From: Skeletonema tropicum
Lineage: Eukaryota; Bacillariophyta; Thalassiosirophyceae; Thalassiosirales; Thalassiosiraceae
DNA: 64,000 bases
Direction: 5' to 3'
NCBI GenBank assembly: GCA_037178625.1
Contig: CM074127.1
Coordinates: 3,782,001-3,846,000 of the forward strand
Part shown: in pieces, positions 21,665-31,999 of the stretch
Layout: each line of letters opens with the position of its first letter
Numbering within the stretch: position 1 is the stretch's first letter
Notes under the pieces: generated by a model
What the model saw: only the letters and a program-made list of their open reading frames with translations
Told to the model about the DNA's origin: nothing
Databases searched by the model: none
Made by a program: the position numbers and the translations under genes

Positions 21665-24019
21665 ATGCTCCACTTGATAATCATTCTAGTAATACACGCC
21701 ACAATTTTTCTCGTGTTGATTGAAAGCGTCTTGTCAAGACCAAGACAGGTCCCATCATTCACCTTCACCTTGCACAAAGCGCGTCGACATCATCAAGTAG
21801 TAGTAGGAAGACTCAACCGACACAGTTGGTCCAGCAGCTTGCGTAACATGGCATCTTTAAACTACAACGCTGTAACTGAAGATGAGACTCGTTTATGTGA
21901 TATATTAACGAAGGCATTTGAAAGGTACGACATTGATATTACAGAGAATGAGTTTTTTATCGATACAATACAGCAATCTTCTGCGTTGATTGGACGACTT
22001 GGGTCGGAAGCTTTGGCGCACACTGAATCAAGCGAAATTGAACAGAATGATAATCCAACTGATTACGGTGCGATAGATCTGTCTTCAAGTTTAGGCCAAC
22101 TATCTAAGCTATCTTTATCGACAAGCCGACACCTACAGATTCTGATCTATCAAATGAAGAATAACTCCAAATCAAAGAAGACATCAGGAAATGCATGGAG
22201 AACTCTTCAATCAATTGTTGATAGTTCACTTGATGTGAAGAATACAAATGTAGAGACTGGAGCAATAGCATTTGCCATACTAAGTTTGGGGGTTTTACTA
22301 GCTTTGGACAAAGGTGTTGAAAATGCACAGCAAAAAATGATTGCAAGTGCCATTATTCCAAGCTCTCCGTCACACATATTTGAGCGAGAAACCTACAAGG
22401 GTGGAAAAGACAGCAGACATGAACAATTGATAAAGTCCGTTGTAAGAGACACTGTACTTCAATTGCTGGGTACTGTCGTTGAAGAAAATGGAAGTATTGA
22501 TTGTATAGCCAGAATTGAGACTGCATTTGGAGTTGGGAGTGAGCAAGACGAAGAACTTAGCAGAGCTGTTGCAAATGTTGTGAGAGATGTATTTGGCAGC
22601 GGTTGTTACTTTATTGATTCCCAAAATAATGATGCAGACGAGTTATGTGGAACAGAATTGGACATAAACAAAGACAAAGCATCTCCGACGTTGGCGTTGG
22701 TTGCCCAATGCCGACCGTGGGAATTCATTCAAGCAGATAAACTCATTCGCATTGCTGCTGCAGATCTTGACCTGTGGTATTCGGCCGAGCTTGTGTGCGA
22801 CGCAAGCGTAGCTTCTGTTACATCGAATACAAATACGGTCATGATGGCTACAAATTATCCGAAGCTCGAATCATCTGACTCTATACCAACACAATCTATT
22901 GATTCATTTCTTCGACAAGATACTATTGCACATCTCACAACAAAAGCTTTGATTGACACTGCGCTTGATCTAAGGTTGTATCGGCGAGCTGATCTTTTCG
23001 CGTCGAAGTTTTATGCTTTCGGTGGACCTGAAAGGTTCGCTGAGGCACGCTTCTTACACGCCTGCGAGACAATAACAAAGGTTGTAAAGAGGAAGCAACC
23101 TCAAATCATTGAAAAGCAGATTGCTCGAATTGACGAATGTGTAGAAAGAGTCCGTGTAGATCTCAATTTATCAGACGTTGAAGAGCACAAGATTGGAATT
23201 GGAGAGGTGCCGATAGAAACTATGCCTCAATATATTCGTGAGTTTGCTTTACGGCGGTTGAGATCGTCAAACATGAGCGCAGCAGCTTTGAGGCTAGCTA
23301 ACTTATGGGGTATGAATTACGAAGAAGATCCAGTTGTACTTGCCGAAGAAGAAAAGAGGCGACAACTTACTTACGTGCAGTGGAATGATGAAGGTAGTCC
23401 AGGTAATATTGGAGGGAACTCTCAACCGCTACCCGATCTCGTTAGTGATGCCGTAGATCTAACAGAAGAGTTTAAAGTATTGATGCAGTCGGGAGAAACT
23501 GTTGGCTTTGACGCTGAATGGGGTGAAGACAATGGAGTTGCAGTCCTTCAGCTGTCGACAGTATCGCATTCAATTTTGATTGATATCCCTGTTCTTTCAT
23601 CAAATGATACAGGATGCAAAGCTCTGCAAGCAACGGTTGGGCAACTTTTTGCTGGTCTTACCAGCGCGCGAAATGTAATAGGGTTTGGGTGTAAAGAAGA
23701 CATCAAACGTCTGCGGGATAGTCCTTGCTCACGTTCTGTACATTGGTTTCCTCACAACAATTGTGCAGCACGTGATTTGAGGCCACTCATTGCCGAGGCA
23801 AGTCCGAGTCTTGGCGGAAGGGGAGGCCAGCACTTGGGTTTGAGTAGATCAACAGAAACATTTTTAGGAAAGCAACTTGACAAGGCCGAGCAATGTTCCG
23901 ACTGGTGTCAGAGGCCTCTGTCGACTGAACAGCGTGAATACGCTGCGTTGGATGCTTGGGCTTGTGCTGCGTTACATGCAAAACTTTCAAAGATTATTGA
24001 CCAACGCTACAAAGTTTAA
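21665..24019 (+). CDS. DEDDy 3'-5' exonuclease, Mut-7/EXD3 or RNase D-like
   Basis: Single exon, 784 residues. The C-terminal ~190 residues form an RNase D/WRN-type exonuclease domain. VGFDAEW (~613) supplies the first Asp and Glu, GFGCKEDIKRLRD the second Asp, and EYAALDAWACAALH (~758) the Tyr and last Asp. The long helical N-terminal part resembles that of Mut-7/EXD3 proteins, which trim small-RNA or other 3' ends. The first ~25 residues are strongly hydrophobic (HLIIILVIHATIFLVLI), suggesting a signal anchor. A later ATG (MASLNYNAV, at about 21848) would give a soluble form. The gene converges with the PRCC-like gene with only 10 bp between stop codons, so the transcripts must overlap. Confidence 0.85.
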   Translation: MLHLIIILVIHATIFLVLIESVLSRPRQVPSFTFTLHKARRHHQVVVGRLNRHSWSSSLRNMASLNYNAVTEDETRLCDILTKAFERYDIDITENEFFIDTIQQSSALIGRLGSEALAHTESSEIEQNDNPTDYGAIDLSSSLGQLSKLSLSTSRHLQILIYQMKNNSKSKKTSGNAWRTLQSIVDSSLDVKNTNVETGAIAFAILSLGVLLALDKGVENAQQKMIASAIIPSSPSHIFERETYKGGKDSRHEQLIKSVVRDTVLQLLGTVVEENGSIDCIARIETAFGVGSEQDEELSRAVANVVRDVFGSGCYFIDSQNNDADELCGTELDINKDKASPTLALVAQCRPWEFIQADKLIRIAAADLDLWYSAELVCDASVASVTSNTNTVMMATNYPKLESSDSIPTQSIDSFLRQDTIAHLTTKALIDTALDLRLYRRADLFASKFYAFGGPERFAEARFLHACETITKVVKRKQPQIIEKQIARIDECVERVRVDLNLSDVEEHKIGIGEVPIETMPQYIREFALRRLRSSNMSAAALRLANLWGMNYEEDPVVLAEEEKRRQLTYVQWNDEGSPGNIGGNSQPLPDLVSDAVDLTEEFKVLMQSGETVGFDAEWGEDNGVAVLQLSTVSHSILIDIPVLSSNDTGCKALQATVGQLFAGLTSARNVIGFGCKEDIKRLRDSPCSRSVHWFPHNNCAARDLRPLIAEASPSLGGRGGQHLGLSRSTETFLGKQLDKAEQCSDWCQRPLSTEQREYAALDAWACAALHAKLSKIIDQRYKV

Positions 24020-24029
24020 CTATCTCAAA

Positions 24030-25256
24030 TTACCAGCCATACTTCCTTTTAGCATCTGCACGACTACTGCCCCCCTTTTGCCCTCCGCTAATTCGTGCCA
24101 GCTCTGACTCTGCTGCTCGATGAGCCTCCAGTGATATAGCGTTTGCCATCAGACTATTAATCTGGTGCTTGGAACGATGTTTGCCCGATATTCCTTGTCC
24201 TGCGACGTCTCCACCTGCTTTTGGATCGTACATCGCGATGTTTGACACAGATCCACCACCTCCATTCCCGCTGCCAACTCCACGGAACCGAGCAGCACGA
24301 GAGGCTATTGCAGCAGCATGCGCGGTAGGAGCAAATTCTGTGGGTGAAGGTTGGTGTATCTCAGTTGCCGCGGATGGATTTTGAAAAGCTGCACCAGATC
24401 TTAGCGCACGTTCTTCTTCACGTCGCTGCTTTCGTGACTTAGCCATAGTATTGCTAGCAGAATAATCATCTTTGGTGGTTGTGTTTGAATGTATAGGAGC
24501 GTTCATTTGTTGCTTTGTCTCTTGAGGTACATGATATTCAGGTATATTATTGTAACTTGTCGCCGACGAATATTGTGGCATGGAAACATTATTATTAACC
24601 ACTGGCACTGGTGCAGCTGTCGATATTCGAGAAAATTTCAATGATGAAGCCGCAGATTTCCGTTGCAGATTTGCATCCCCTGCAGTAGTTGGTCTTACTG
24701 CGGAGGGTTTCGCAGCGTGGACATCCACTACCTCTTTGCTATCGTGTTTTGTTTCAGTATAACTCATGAATGCCATGCCCAACTTCTCGCTTTTGTTGTC
24801 CTGTGAATTGTTGTTGTTGCTTTTTGTATCATTCCCATTCTTTTTCTCCATTGGAGCCGAACGCAGTTCGCTCAAAAATGAGTTGAGCTCAGTTCTATCA
24901 ACACTGTTCCCATTATCATTTGCAGATTTGCCGGAAGAAACAACATTTTCATCGCCATCTTTTGCCCTTTTGCGTTTTTTCGAACCCACTCGTTTGTCGC
25001 CACCATCTTCAAATGAGGAAGTTGAGGAATCATCTGCATCGGCAGGCCTAGTCAAGCGATCAAATATTTCAGGGGGAAGCACTGCTCCTAGTGACAAAAT
25101 TCGCTTTCCCCTCTTCGTTGTTCCCGACAGTTGAATGTTGCTTGTTGGTTTAGCTGCTGCTGGATTATTTTGAGACGTCGGCTGCACGCTGGATGATGAC
25201 ACGGAGTCATTGTCGCTGTCGCTGCCGCTACTACCATATCCCTGAAGTAAATCCAT
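24030..25256 (-). CDS. PRCC-like nuclear protein
   Basis: Single exon, 408 residues, mostly low-complexity (Ser/Asn/Asp-rich). Two ends identify the family. The N-terminus MDLLQGYGSSGSDSDND is the short hydrophobic then acidic start of PRCC. The C-terminus SGKHRSKHQINSLMANA...KRKYGW matches the PRCC signature (RKHQI...KYGF). A conserved middle segment, KRILSLGAVLPPEIFDRLTR, and a basic KKRKRAK nuclear signal are also present. PRCC associates with spliceosome components and mitotic checkpoint regulators in animals; a nuclear, splicing-linked role is inferred here. Confidence 0.82.
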   Translation of the reverse strand: MDLLQGYGSSGSDSDNDSVSSSSVQPTSQNNPAAAKPTSNIQLSGTTKRGKRILSLGAVLPPEIFDRLTRPADADDSSTSSFEDGGDKRVGSKKRKRAKDGDENVVSSGKSANDNGNSVDRTELNSFLSELRSAPMEKKNGNDTKSNNNNSQDNKSEKLGMAFMSYTETKHDSKEVVDVHAAKPSAVRPTTAGDANLQRKSAASSLKFSRISTAAPVPVVNNNVSMPQYSSATSYNNIPEYHVPQETKQQMNAPIHSNTTTKDDYSASNTMAKSRKQRREEERALRSGAAFQNPSAATEIHQPSPTEFAPTAHAAAIASRAARFRGVGSGNGGGGSVSNIAMYDPKAGGDVAGQGISGKHRSKHQINSLMANAISLEAHRAAESELARISGGQKGGSSRADAKRKYGW

Positions 25257-26038
25257 CGTCGTCTATTACCAACACTGCTACTGCGTTAGGTTTGGAGACG
25301 GACCAAGGCACTCGCGTTTATTATGTTCGAAGTACCTGTTACCTGGCTGTGTTACTGTTACAACATGATGTTTAGTGTTGATTGAGCAGGCGGGCGGAAC
25401 GGCGGCCGGCGGGCGGATTAGGCGCGCGATGGAATCTCAAAAGCAAGAACGTATTGTGCATGATGTGACGCATCACCATCAGCGTTCCAACTTCGACTAG
25501 ATACCATCCAATCGCATCGAGTTGGACATCGCCGAGCGCGGCATCCAAGATTCTACTTAGCCCGTCATACATTTGGGGTCTGCTCTGTCTAGCAGAGAAT
25601 GACCCGAAGGAGTGGGTAGAATGAATATTCGTAGATGTAACTTGTTGTTAAAGGATTATTATTATAGATAAAGACTGCAGCAGCACTGCGGTGCGTTAGG
25701 GAACAGGAGGTGACTACAAGATACACAAGCCCCGACTTCAACAAAGAACTCCAAAGATACTTCAAGTCGCCCACGTCAGCAACACCTCCTAACCTATGCT
25801 TCCAGGATTCCTGAGAATCCCTAGGTAATGACTGTACCTGTCGTACTGGGCATTACAGGGTCATTTCACTCTCTAAGAAGAACACATAAAAGGAAGAGGA
25901 CGGACTCCCTTGGACGGAGTGTGGATTGGTAGAGATTGTTACAATACAGCCTCGACAAAACCCCGCTCATGCAAAAGAAAGGAGTGGACAGCATCCATCA
26001 ATCGTCTTTAACTTCTACACAGCTAGCCAGTTGGTGTG
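25257..26038. promoter_or_regulatory. Divergent intergenic region, 782 bp
   Basis: Separates the starts of the PRCC-like gene (minus) and the coiled-coil gene (plus). It includes a GC-rich stretch (gcgggcggaacggcggccggcgggcgg, near 25388-25415) and otherwise nothing I can name. Short open frames here show no domain. Confidence 0.4.
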
Positions 26039-27460
26039 ATGTCAACAACAGCTACTGTTAGCAGTAATGACGAGGGGCTGGTTCCTGAGGGATTTAATCT
26101 GCAAGATCTACCTTCCTCAGACGCTGATGTTGTTCCCTGTCACTCAGAGATATTTAACAAGATGAAAGAGAATTATAATTCATTCACACAAAAATCACCC
26201 CAAAGAAATAAATACCAAGAGGAAGATAGAGAGGTATCCCAACAGCTCATGGATGAGGTGGCAAATTTGTTGACTGAAGGAAATCTTCTCAATCAAAACA
26301 ACATGAACGGAAGCACCAATAATACTAATGGCTCCCAAGAAACGCTAGAAGAACTCAACGCTGCCTCCTTGGTTAGGTTGCTCGCGTCTCAGATGGAAAA
26401 ATTTGACCAACTCCTCCAAAAAAATGAGTCATCTCAAGAGACGATAATTCAGCTACAGCAGAGAAGTGATTGGTTGAAGGAAACTTGCCAAGCGTTTGAG
26501 AGATCAGAGGCAGAGAAAGTGAAGAAAATTAGTTCGCTTGAGAAGAAGATCGACGACCTCGAGAAGCTTGTGATAGAAATGAAACTAAATGAAGCTGAGA
26601 GTAGGTCGCGTGAGGACCACTACAAGTTACAGATTGCAAATTTAGAACAACAACTATCGGAGAAAAGTGCTGAGCCGCGCATGCAAAGTGCTGAACCGCG
26701 TAGACAACGAAAAGGTGGTTTAAAACATACCCAGTCTTTAATTATACCACCTGCTTCCAATGCTAGGTTGAAGGAGCATCCGGGAAGAAATCCTCTCAAC
26801 CGATCCTTCACTACTTTCTTTAAGAGGGGAGATAACGCAGACAGAAGCGGAGGCGAAACACCGAAGGTGGCTGGATCAAAACCAAGCCTCCGTAATTCAA
26901 ACTTGCGTAATTCAAGCAGCCGCAATTCAGGTCTGCGCAGTTCTGCCCGACTAAGCTGTAGTGAAGCAATAAAGGAGGTACAAAAAGAAGACGAGCAAAA
27001 GATAGCCACGACAATGCAGAGGCCGAAGCTCAGAGCATCAGACGAAGTAAAACTCGAGCCATCGGAGTGGTACAACCCCAAAAGAAGTGTTAGAAACTCT
27101 GCAACATATGATCCATCCCTCCCTATCCCTGTACCAACGATTCGAGAGACACATCTTTCCAATATACCTGTCTCTGTACCAACGATTCGAGAGACACATC
27201 TTTCCAATATAACTGATTTAACTGAAGAAACGCCGATTGATGAAGCTGACAGATCATTTGGCAGTAACTCTTCTTCTCAGCAAGCTGAATTGGATCTTTG
27301 TCCAGTATTTGAGCCTGCTGGGCCGCAAATGAAGCTTAAATTAAGTTTCCGTGCAAGTGAAACAAAACCTAAGAGAGAAGAACCTAAGAGAGAAGAACCT
27401 AAGAAAGAAGAAGACAATCACGGCGAGGCAGTGCCAAAAAACTTCCTAGCATATTGCTAA
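26039..27460 (+). CDS. Coiled-coil protein of unknown function
   Basis: Single exon, 473 residues from the ATG at 26039. Residues ~100-215 form a coiled coil (heptads such as EKKIDDLEKLVIEMKLNEAE). The rest is basic and Ser/Pro-rich. It holds short internal repeats: NLRNSSSRNSGLRSS-type units (near 26890-26945), two copies of a 45-bp unit encoding VPTIRETHLSNI (27125-27213), and KREEPKREEPKKEE near the end. The repeats suggest recent slippage expansion. No family is recognised. It converges with the rhamnonate dehydratase gene (37 bp between stops). Confidence 0.75.
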   Translation: MSTTATVSSNDEGLVPEGFNLQDLPSSDADVVPCHSEIFNKMKENYNSFTQKSPQRNKYQEEDREVSQQLMDEVANLLTEGNLLNQNNMNGSTNNTNGSQETLEELNAASLVRLLASQMEKFDQLLQKNESSQETIIQLQQRSDWLKETCQAFERSEAEKVKKISSLEKKIDDLEKLVIEMKLNEAESRSREDHYKLQIANLEQQLSEKSAEPRMQSAEPRRQRKGGLKHTQSLIIPPASNARLKEHPGRNPLNRSFTTFFKRGDNADRSGGETPKVAGSKPSLRNSNLRNSSSRNSGLRSSARLSCSEAIKEVQKEDEQKIATTMQRPKLRASDEVKLEPSEWYNPKRSVRNSATYDPSLPIPVPTIRETHLSNIPVSVPTIRETHLSNITDLTEETPIDEADRSFGSNSSSQQAELDLCPVFEPAGPQMKLKLSFRASETKPKREEPKREEPKKEEDNHGEAVPKNFLAYC

Positions 27461-27497
27461 CTAATTAGTTCGAGACAATGACATGTTTCCCATATTT

Positions 27498-28839
27498 TTA
27501 TGTGACCTTCTCTTCCGCCTTAGGTTCGTTTATATAAGATTCACGAAGGACAAGGCTTGCTCCCTTGCCATTATCAGCTTTGACTCTTGGATACGGTCTG
27601 TTCATATTAAGACCTTCTCGATTCAAGGTCACCCCAAAACCAGGCTTGTCGTGAGGTAATTCAACGTACCCATCGTTTGGGAGAGGTTCGTCTACGAATA
27701 AGTTGCCAAAGAAACTGACGATTGAGTCAGCTTTGGGTGACATGACAAGGAATTCTGCCATAGGGCAGCTGGGAAAACAGATCTGTAAGTGATAGGAATA
27801 GATGCTACTGCCGTGAGGAATGACAGGTATGTCGTATGCTGAAGAGAGGGCGACGATCCTACGTGCTTCCGTTATGCCGCCACACCAAGTTATATCAGGT
27901 TGTAAGACATCCACACATTTCTTCTCAAGCAAAGACCTAAAGCCGTATCTCGTGTATTCGTGCTCGCCAGTCGTGATAAGTGTCGTCTTCACTGCCTTCT
28001 TCAGCTCAGAATAGCCATCATAATCATCGGGGGGCAGAGTCTCCTCGATCCATTTCACATTGAATGGCTCACATCTCCGTGCTAGTTCAATCGCATACGG
28101 GAGAGTAAGAGACATATAGCAATCTATCATCAAGGGGAAGGTTGGACCCACTGCCTCTCGCCACTTCTTAACCATTTCAATGTTCTTTTTCATTCCGATT
28201 TCTCCACTTGCTGGCCCAAACGGCAAAGGAAATTTGGCCCCAAAGAACCCCATTTCCTTGGCAAGATCAGGTCTGCTTGTGGTTGCATAGCAAGGTATTT
28301 TGTCTTTTGTCTTGCCTCCAAGAAGCTCGTATACTGGTACCCCCCTCAACTTTCCTAAAGCATCCCAGATAGCAAGGTCGATGGCGCTTATTGCTTGAAT
28401 TGCGATTCCTTTTCTTCCGTAGTTCATTGTCGATCTCCACATTTGATCATAGATTAGTTCAACATTTACGGGGCTTTTGTCCTTCTACAAATCGAGATAG
28501 ATGATTCTCCACTATGAAGCAAGCGGCATCACCACCAATGCTGATACCAACGCCCGTCGTCATCTCCTCGTCGTCTAATTCCACCTCAACAATGACAGAT
28601 CCAAGCGCACCAATGCCCCACGAAGTGCGGCTATCTCGATATTCCGCGTACACGGACATTGGGTTCGCAATGTCCGAATCAACAATCCAGTGACCTGAAG
28701 ATTGTCGATGACAATCAGCCCCGCCGCCACCATCCTCTTCTTCAGCTGAAGATGAAAAAGTGTACGCCCTTATCTCCCGAATGAGGGTCTCGCCATCTCT
28801 AGGCATGACTGGCGGGTGGGGTCCAAATATTAACGACAT
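27498..28839 (-). CDS. L-rhamnonate dehydratase (enolase superfamily), one-base frame break
   Basis: The sequence closely follows bacterial RhmD: GHWIVDSDIANPMSVYAEYR, FIVENHLSRFVEG, then in another frame ELIYDQMWRSTMNYGRKG, LAIWDALGKLRGVPVYELLG, LMIDCYMSL (metal Asp), KWIEETLPP (metal Glu), TTGEHEYTRYGF, PDITWCGGI and IPHGSSIYSYH (general-base His). The frame breaks at the run GGGG, 28470-28473 (CCCC in the sense strand). Reading three C instead of four gives EGQKPVNVELIYDQM and a 446-residue protein of normal length. RhmD dehydrates L-rhamnonate to 2-keto-3-deoxy-L-rhamnonate in non-phosphorylated rhamnose breakdown. The start is uncertain: ATG at 28839 (MSLIFGPHPP) chosen, with an in-frame ATG upstream near 28905. 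No targeting peptide seen. Confidence 0.85.
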
Positions 28840-29219
28840 TTTCGCTTTTGTAGGTGTATGTAGGTGTGTATGTTTGTTGTCAGACCATGGTACCATATTT
28901 TTCATTTTTGGATCTTTCACATCTTTGATCTTCGCTTCGTGACTCTACTCGTGATTGACGAGGGGCTTCGTATTTATTACGCACGTGTTGGGGAGAATAG
29001 AGATCATAATCGCAACAGCAACAAGCGCACCTACCAAGCATTGGACGTACCTAGTCTTTGTATGGTAGCAGATGTGGCGTGAACTCTTCCGACGTTAATC
29101 AAAACGAAAATAATGATGAGTTTGATGTTTACATTTATGTGTTGTGTGTCACATATAATTCTCCCCTCACAGTAGCGAATCTCAACATTTTGCCAGCAAC
29201 TCGTCTTCCACCTCAAGCC
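28840..29219. other. Intergenic between two minus-strand genes
   Basis: A 380-bp gap holding the probable promoter of the rhamnonate dehydratase gene and the 3' end of the SEC14/GOLD gene. No other feature seen. Confidence 0.4.
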
Positions 29220-30733
29220 TTACTTCTTTTCAAATACAGCACAGGAAACAAAGTAGTTTCCAGCAGAAGCGAACCTACCAGCCTTGGACTCAAATTTGAC
29301 CTTCAATTTGGCAGGGCCTGCAATGCGCTCTTTGGTGAGCAGCAATGATGTAGGTTTATCATTGTCTGAAGTTCCACCAGTGTGCGTAAACGAAACTCCT
29401 CCCACGTACACCTTCGACTTAATATTTTCATCAACAATCGAAACAATAACCTCGTTCACTGAACGTGACCACACTGTCACCTCCATTTCACCACCGGCTG
29501 GAACCTCTACATTGTAATGGCCTGAGGAACCCACGTGAACAAGCTGAAAGTTTTCTTGAATCACTCCCTCAGGAGAATATTCTTTCTCCAATGACTTCGT
29601 TGTGGGCGGACCTTTTCCTCCGTAATCACTCGGTATTTCGTCTTCATCACAAAGTTCTTTAAGTCGAGCTTCCCAACTTTTCCTACTTGAGATCAACTCA
29701 ATCTTACTCGCAGTACGTGGATCAATCCACCCCTTAATAATGCTCCAGGTCATAGAAAAGAATCGAGGGGCATTGATAACCAACGTTTTGTTCATGGTTT
29801 CAGGAAAGCATACGGAGTCAATAGCTGTCTGCGTCTTTACAATACTCAAAGCCCGCTTGGAAAGTTGGGAAGTGCTCAAATGCTCCAAGTCAATCACAGT
29901 GACGGTTTGAAAGTTGCAAAAGTCAGGATGCGCCTTCTTATGATCCATCAAACGTTTCTTGTAATCATGCATCATGACATGCCAATGAAATTTCAATATC
30001 CCATCAAGAGATGTAATACACTCCATCGCATCAGTGTTTAGTACGCCCGGCTTGGAAATGAAGATGGGGCAGCCATTCTTTGCTTTCCCGGGGTACAATT
30101 GTGGATAACAGTGCATGAACAAGCTCGGTCCACAACCCAATGCCGACACGGGATCGGGATAAAACTCATGCTTACGAGCATCTGCCCGAACTTCCGTAGC
30201 TTCTTCTACCATGGCAATGACATCATCATAAACAAATTTACGTGCACGAAGCCAACGTCCGAGGCAGTAGGCTTCACCTTCGATGAGACTGAAGGAGTAC
30301 ACAGTGTTTTTGAATTCCCCACCACGTTTCTCTACTTCATCCCGAAATTTCATCTGAGATAGGAAGTAACAATAGAAGACGATTATTGTTAGTTGGTTGA
30401 GAGTATTCAGTATGAATGTGAGACGTGGATCCCAGCAAAGATCCCCAATGTAATGTCGATAATTTCCAAAAAATGATGTACGTGCTCACTTACAAAGACA
30501 CCAACTTCTTCCTGGGTCATATGCCCCGGCATACCCCAATCCAGAGGATCCGTACTCTTTTTTCCAGAAGACTTCATTGATCTCATGGAAAATCGTCCGC
30601 TCTTTTTATTTGGACTGCCCGAAGGGGCTAATCCGTTAGGTGCGGATGTCGAATATTCTTCCCCGGCCTTGCCGTGCATTAGTTCGTCGGCCGTCCACTG
30701 GCCTGGTGGCGGTGCGCTAGTAGAGCCATTCAT
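29220..30733 (-). CDS. SEC14-like protein with CRAL-TRIO and GOLD domains
   Basis: Two exons, 30733-30494 and 30353-29220, with a 140-bp intron (GTAAGT...ctatctcag). Splicing joins QEEVGVF to MKFRDEVEKRG in phase; 457 residues. After a Pro/Ser-rich start, GEAYCLGRWLRARKFVYDDV is the CRAL-TRIO N-terminal helix pair. The lipid-binding domain follows (TVTVIDLEHLS, MNKTLVINAPRFFSMTWSII, IPSDYGGKGPP). Residues ~325-457 form a beta-rich GOLD domain ending VSCAVFEKK. The order matches animal SEC14L and plant patellin proteins, which exchange phosphoinositides or tocopherol-like lipids at membranes. The first exon lacks a signal peptide, so it is probably cytosolic. Confidence 0.88.
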
Positions 30734-30854
30734 GTTGTCAGGAATGCGATGAGGTGCAGTGCGTTAACTTTTGATTATCTCAAGACGTACATCTATCGCT
30801 AATGCTTGCTCTCATGGTCATTGCTGCTTGGTGAAGATTCCAGGCTGTTCCAGA
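30734..30854. promoter_or_regulatory. Promoter side of the SEC14/GOLD gene
   Basis: Short region between the SEC14/GOLD start and the insertion site of the hAT-like element. It includes the left copy of the 8-bp duplication GTTCCAGA (30847-30854). Insertion here places the element about 120 bp upstream of the start codon. Confidence 0.4.
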
Positions 30855-31636
30855 CAAGGGTAAATAAGCAGGGTTGGCGTCGTTTTGTGAAATTTCAAAA
30901 TCAATTTACCATCTCGTCCGTTAACCGGTATTCGAAGTTAGCGATTCTTCACTAGTTCCGATGTATCGCTCGTACGAATAAAAGTGTGCAGGAAACGGCA
31001 TCAAATGTTGCCTAAGTAAAAGTGCCGTTACGACTTTGAGATCCCTATAATTGAGTCTCGCTCCTATTCATTGAGTCTCGGTTGCCCTGCCCGATTTCCG
31101 TCATTGAAAGCTCAAATTGAACACTCTCTGCCGGCAACCAGGTCAGCGTTGCCGCCGCTGAAATAGACCAAGTTAATAGCCGTAATAACGGCCGATCGGT
31201 GGCTGATCGCTACTATGGATTACTATGTCTGTGTTATCGTGCTTGGATCCACTGGAAACGCTCCTTGGGACGTTCAATGAGCACTGTTCAGTGGGCGGCG
31301 CTCGCCGGACGTCACCGCCTAATATTGCCTCCATGCTGCCTTCTCTCAGGGGATTTGGCAGTGGCAAGAGCTTCAATACCAACTTAGTAATCCATAGTAA
31401 CCGTCAGCCACCAATCATCCCATAATACGGCTATTAACTTGGTCTAATTCAACGGCGGCAACGGTGACCATGGTTGCCGTGCCTTGAGCGGCGTGGTTAG
31501 TGCTGATCACCCTGTTCGAACCGGTACTGACGTTCGCATTCCAGTTTGCCGACGAGACGGTAACGGTACTCAGCATTTTTTAATAGGTAAAATTTTGGCG
31601 GGAACCGTCGTCGCCAACCCTGCTTATTTACCCTTG
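30855..31636. mobile_element. hAT-like foldback MITE, 782 bp, with 8-bp target duplication
   Basis: Both ends carry inverted repeats starting CAAGGGTAAATAAGCAGGGT: left 30855-30882, right 31609-31636, one mismatch over 28 bp. GTTCCAGA lies directly outside each end (30847-30854 and 31637-31644). An 8-bp duplication with CA-starting TIRs containing CAGGGTTGGC fits the hAT superfamily. An inner inverted repeat of about 85 bp (31141-31226 with 31385-31469) shares GACCAAGTTAATAGCCGTA and CTATGGATTACTA, so the single strand could fold into a long hairpin with a ~160-bp loop. There is no coding sequence of note; the short open frames across the hairpin are by-products of the symmetry. It is non-autonomous. 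Confidence 0.88.
31141..31469. repeat. Inner inverted repeat of the hAT-like element
   Basis: The left arm, 31141-31226, is about 80-85% identical to the reverse complement of 31385-31469. The longest shared block is around TAGACCAAGTTAATAGCCGT. The loop between the arms contains ggaaacgctccttgggacgt and carries no gene. Confidence 0.85.
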
Positions 31637-31823
31637 GTTCCAGACGGATGATGGCTGATGGACGAAACGGAATGCACGCACATCAGTTAGTGGTCCTTTT
31701 ACGGGACAAAGATTCATCCTCAGGTCCGTATACGGCTCATTTTTTCGCCAACGGTCATTTTCTGCCAACCAAGAGCCGAAAAACCTCTAAAACTCACACG
31801 ACTCGCCGTTCAAAGTTCAAATA

Positions 31824-31999
31824 CAGTGAGTCCACCGTAGTTGCCCGCGGACGTGTCGCTCATCGGGGGGGCAACTACGGACAGGCAACTACGGAATACT
31901 CTATCTGTTACTGTCCGGACTTCCTGTGTCCGGATTTTTCAGAGGCCAACTACTGTGGACGGGTAAGTACCAAGGCGGGCAATTACGGTGGACCCACTG
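31824..31999. mobile_element. Tc1/mariner-like MITE, 176 bp, TA duplication
   Basis: Terminal inverted repeats of about 25 bp start CAGTGRGTCCACCGTARTTG (left 31824-31848, right 31975-31999, two mismatches). TA stands directly outside both ends (31822-31823 and 32000-32001), giving the TACAGTG edge typical of Tc1/mariner elements. The interior has a direct duplication of gcaactacgga (near 31881-31906) and tgtccgga repeats, but no open frame. It lies 187 bp from the hAT-like element and about 90 bp before the start of the kringle/CAP gene. Confidence 0.75.

Noticed and set aside
28459..28490. A spliceosomal intron as the cause of the rhamnonate dehydratase frame break
   Set aside because: The two frames meet within a few codons with no loss of conserved residues, so there is no room for a GT-AG intron.
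31173..31425. Short frames inside the hAT-like element
   Set aside because: They lie across the inverted repeat and mirror one another. There is no transposase similarity.
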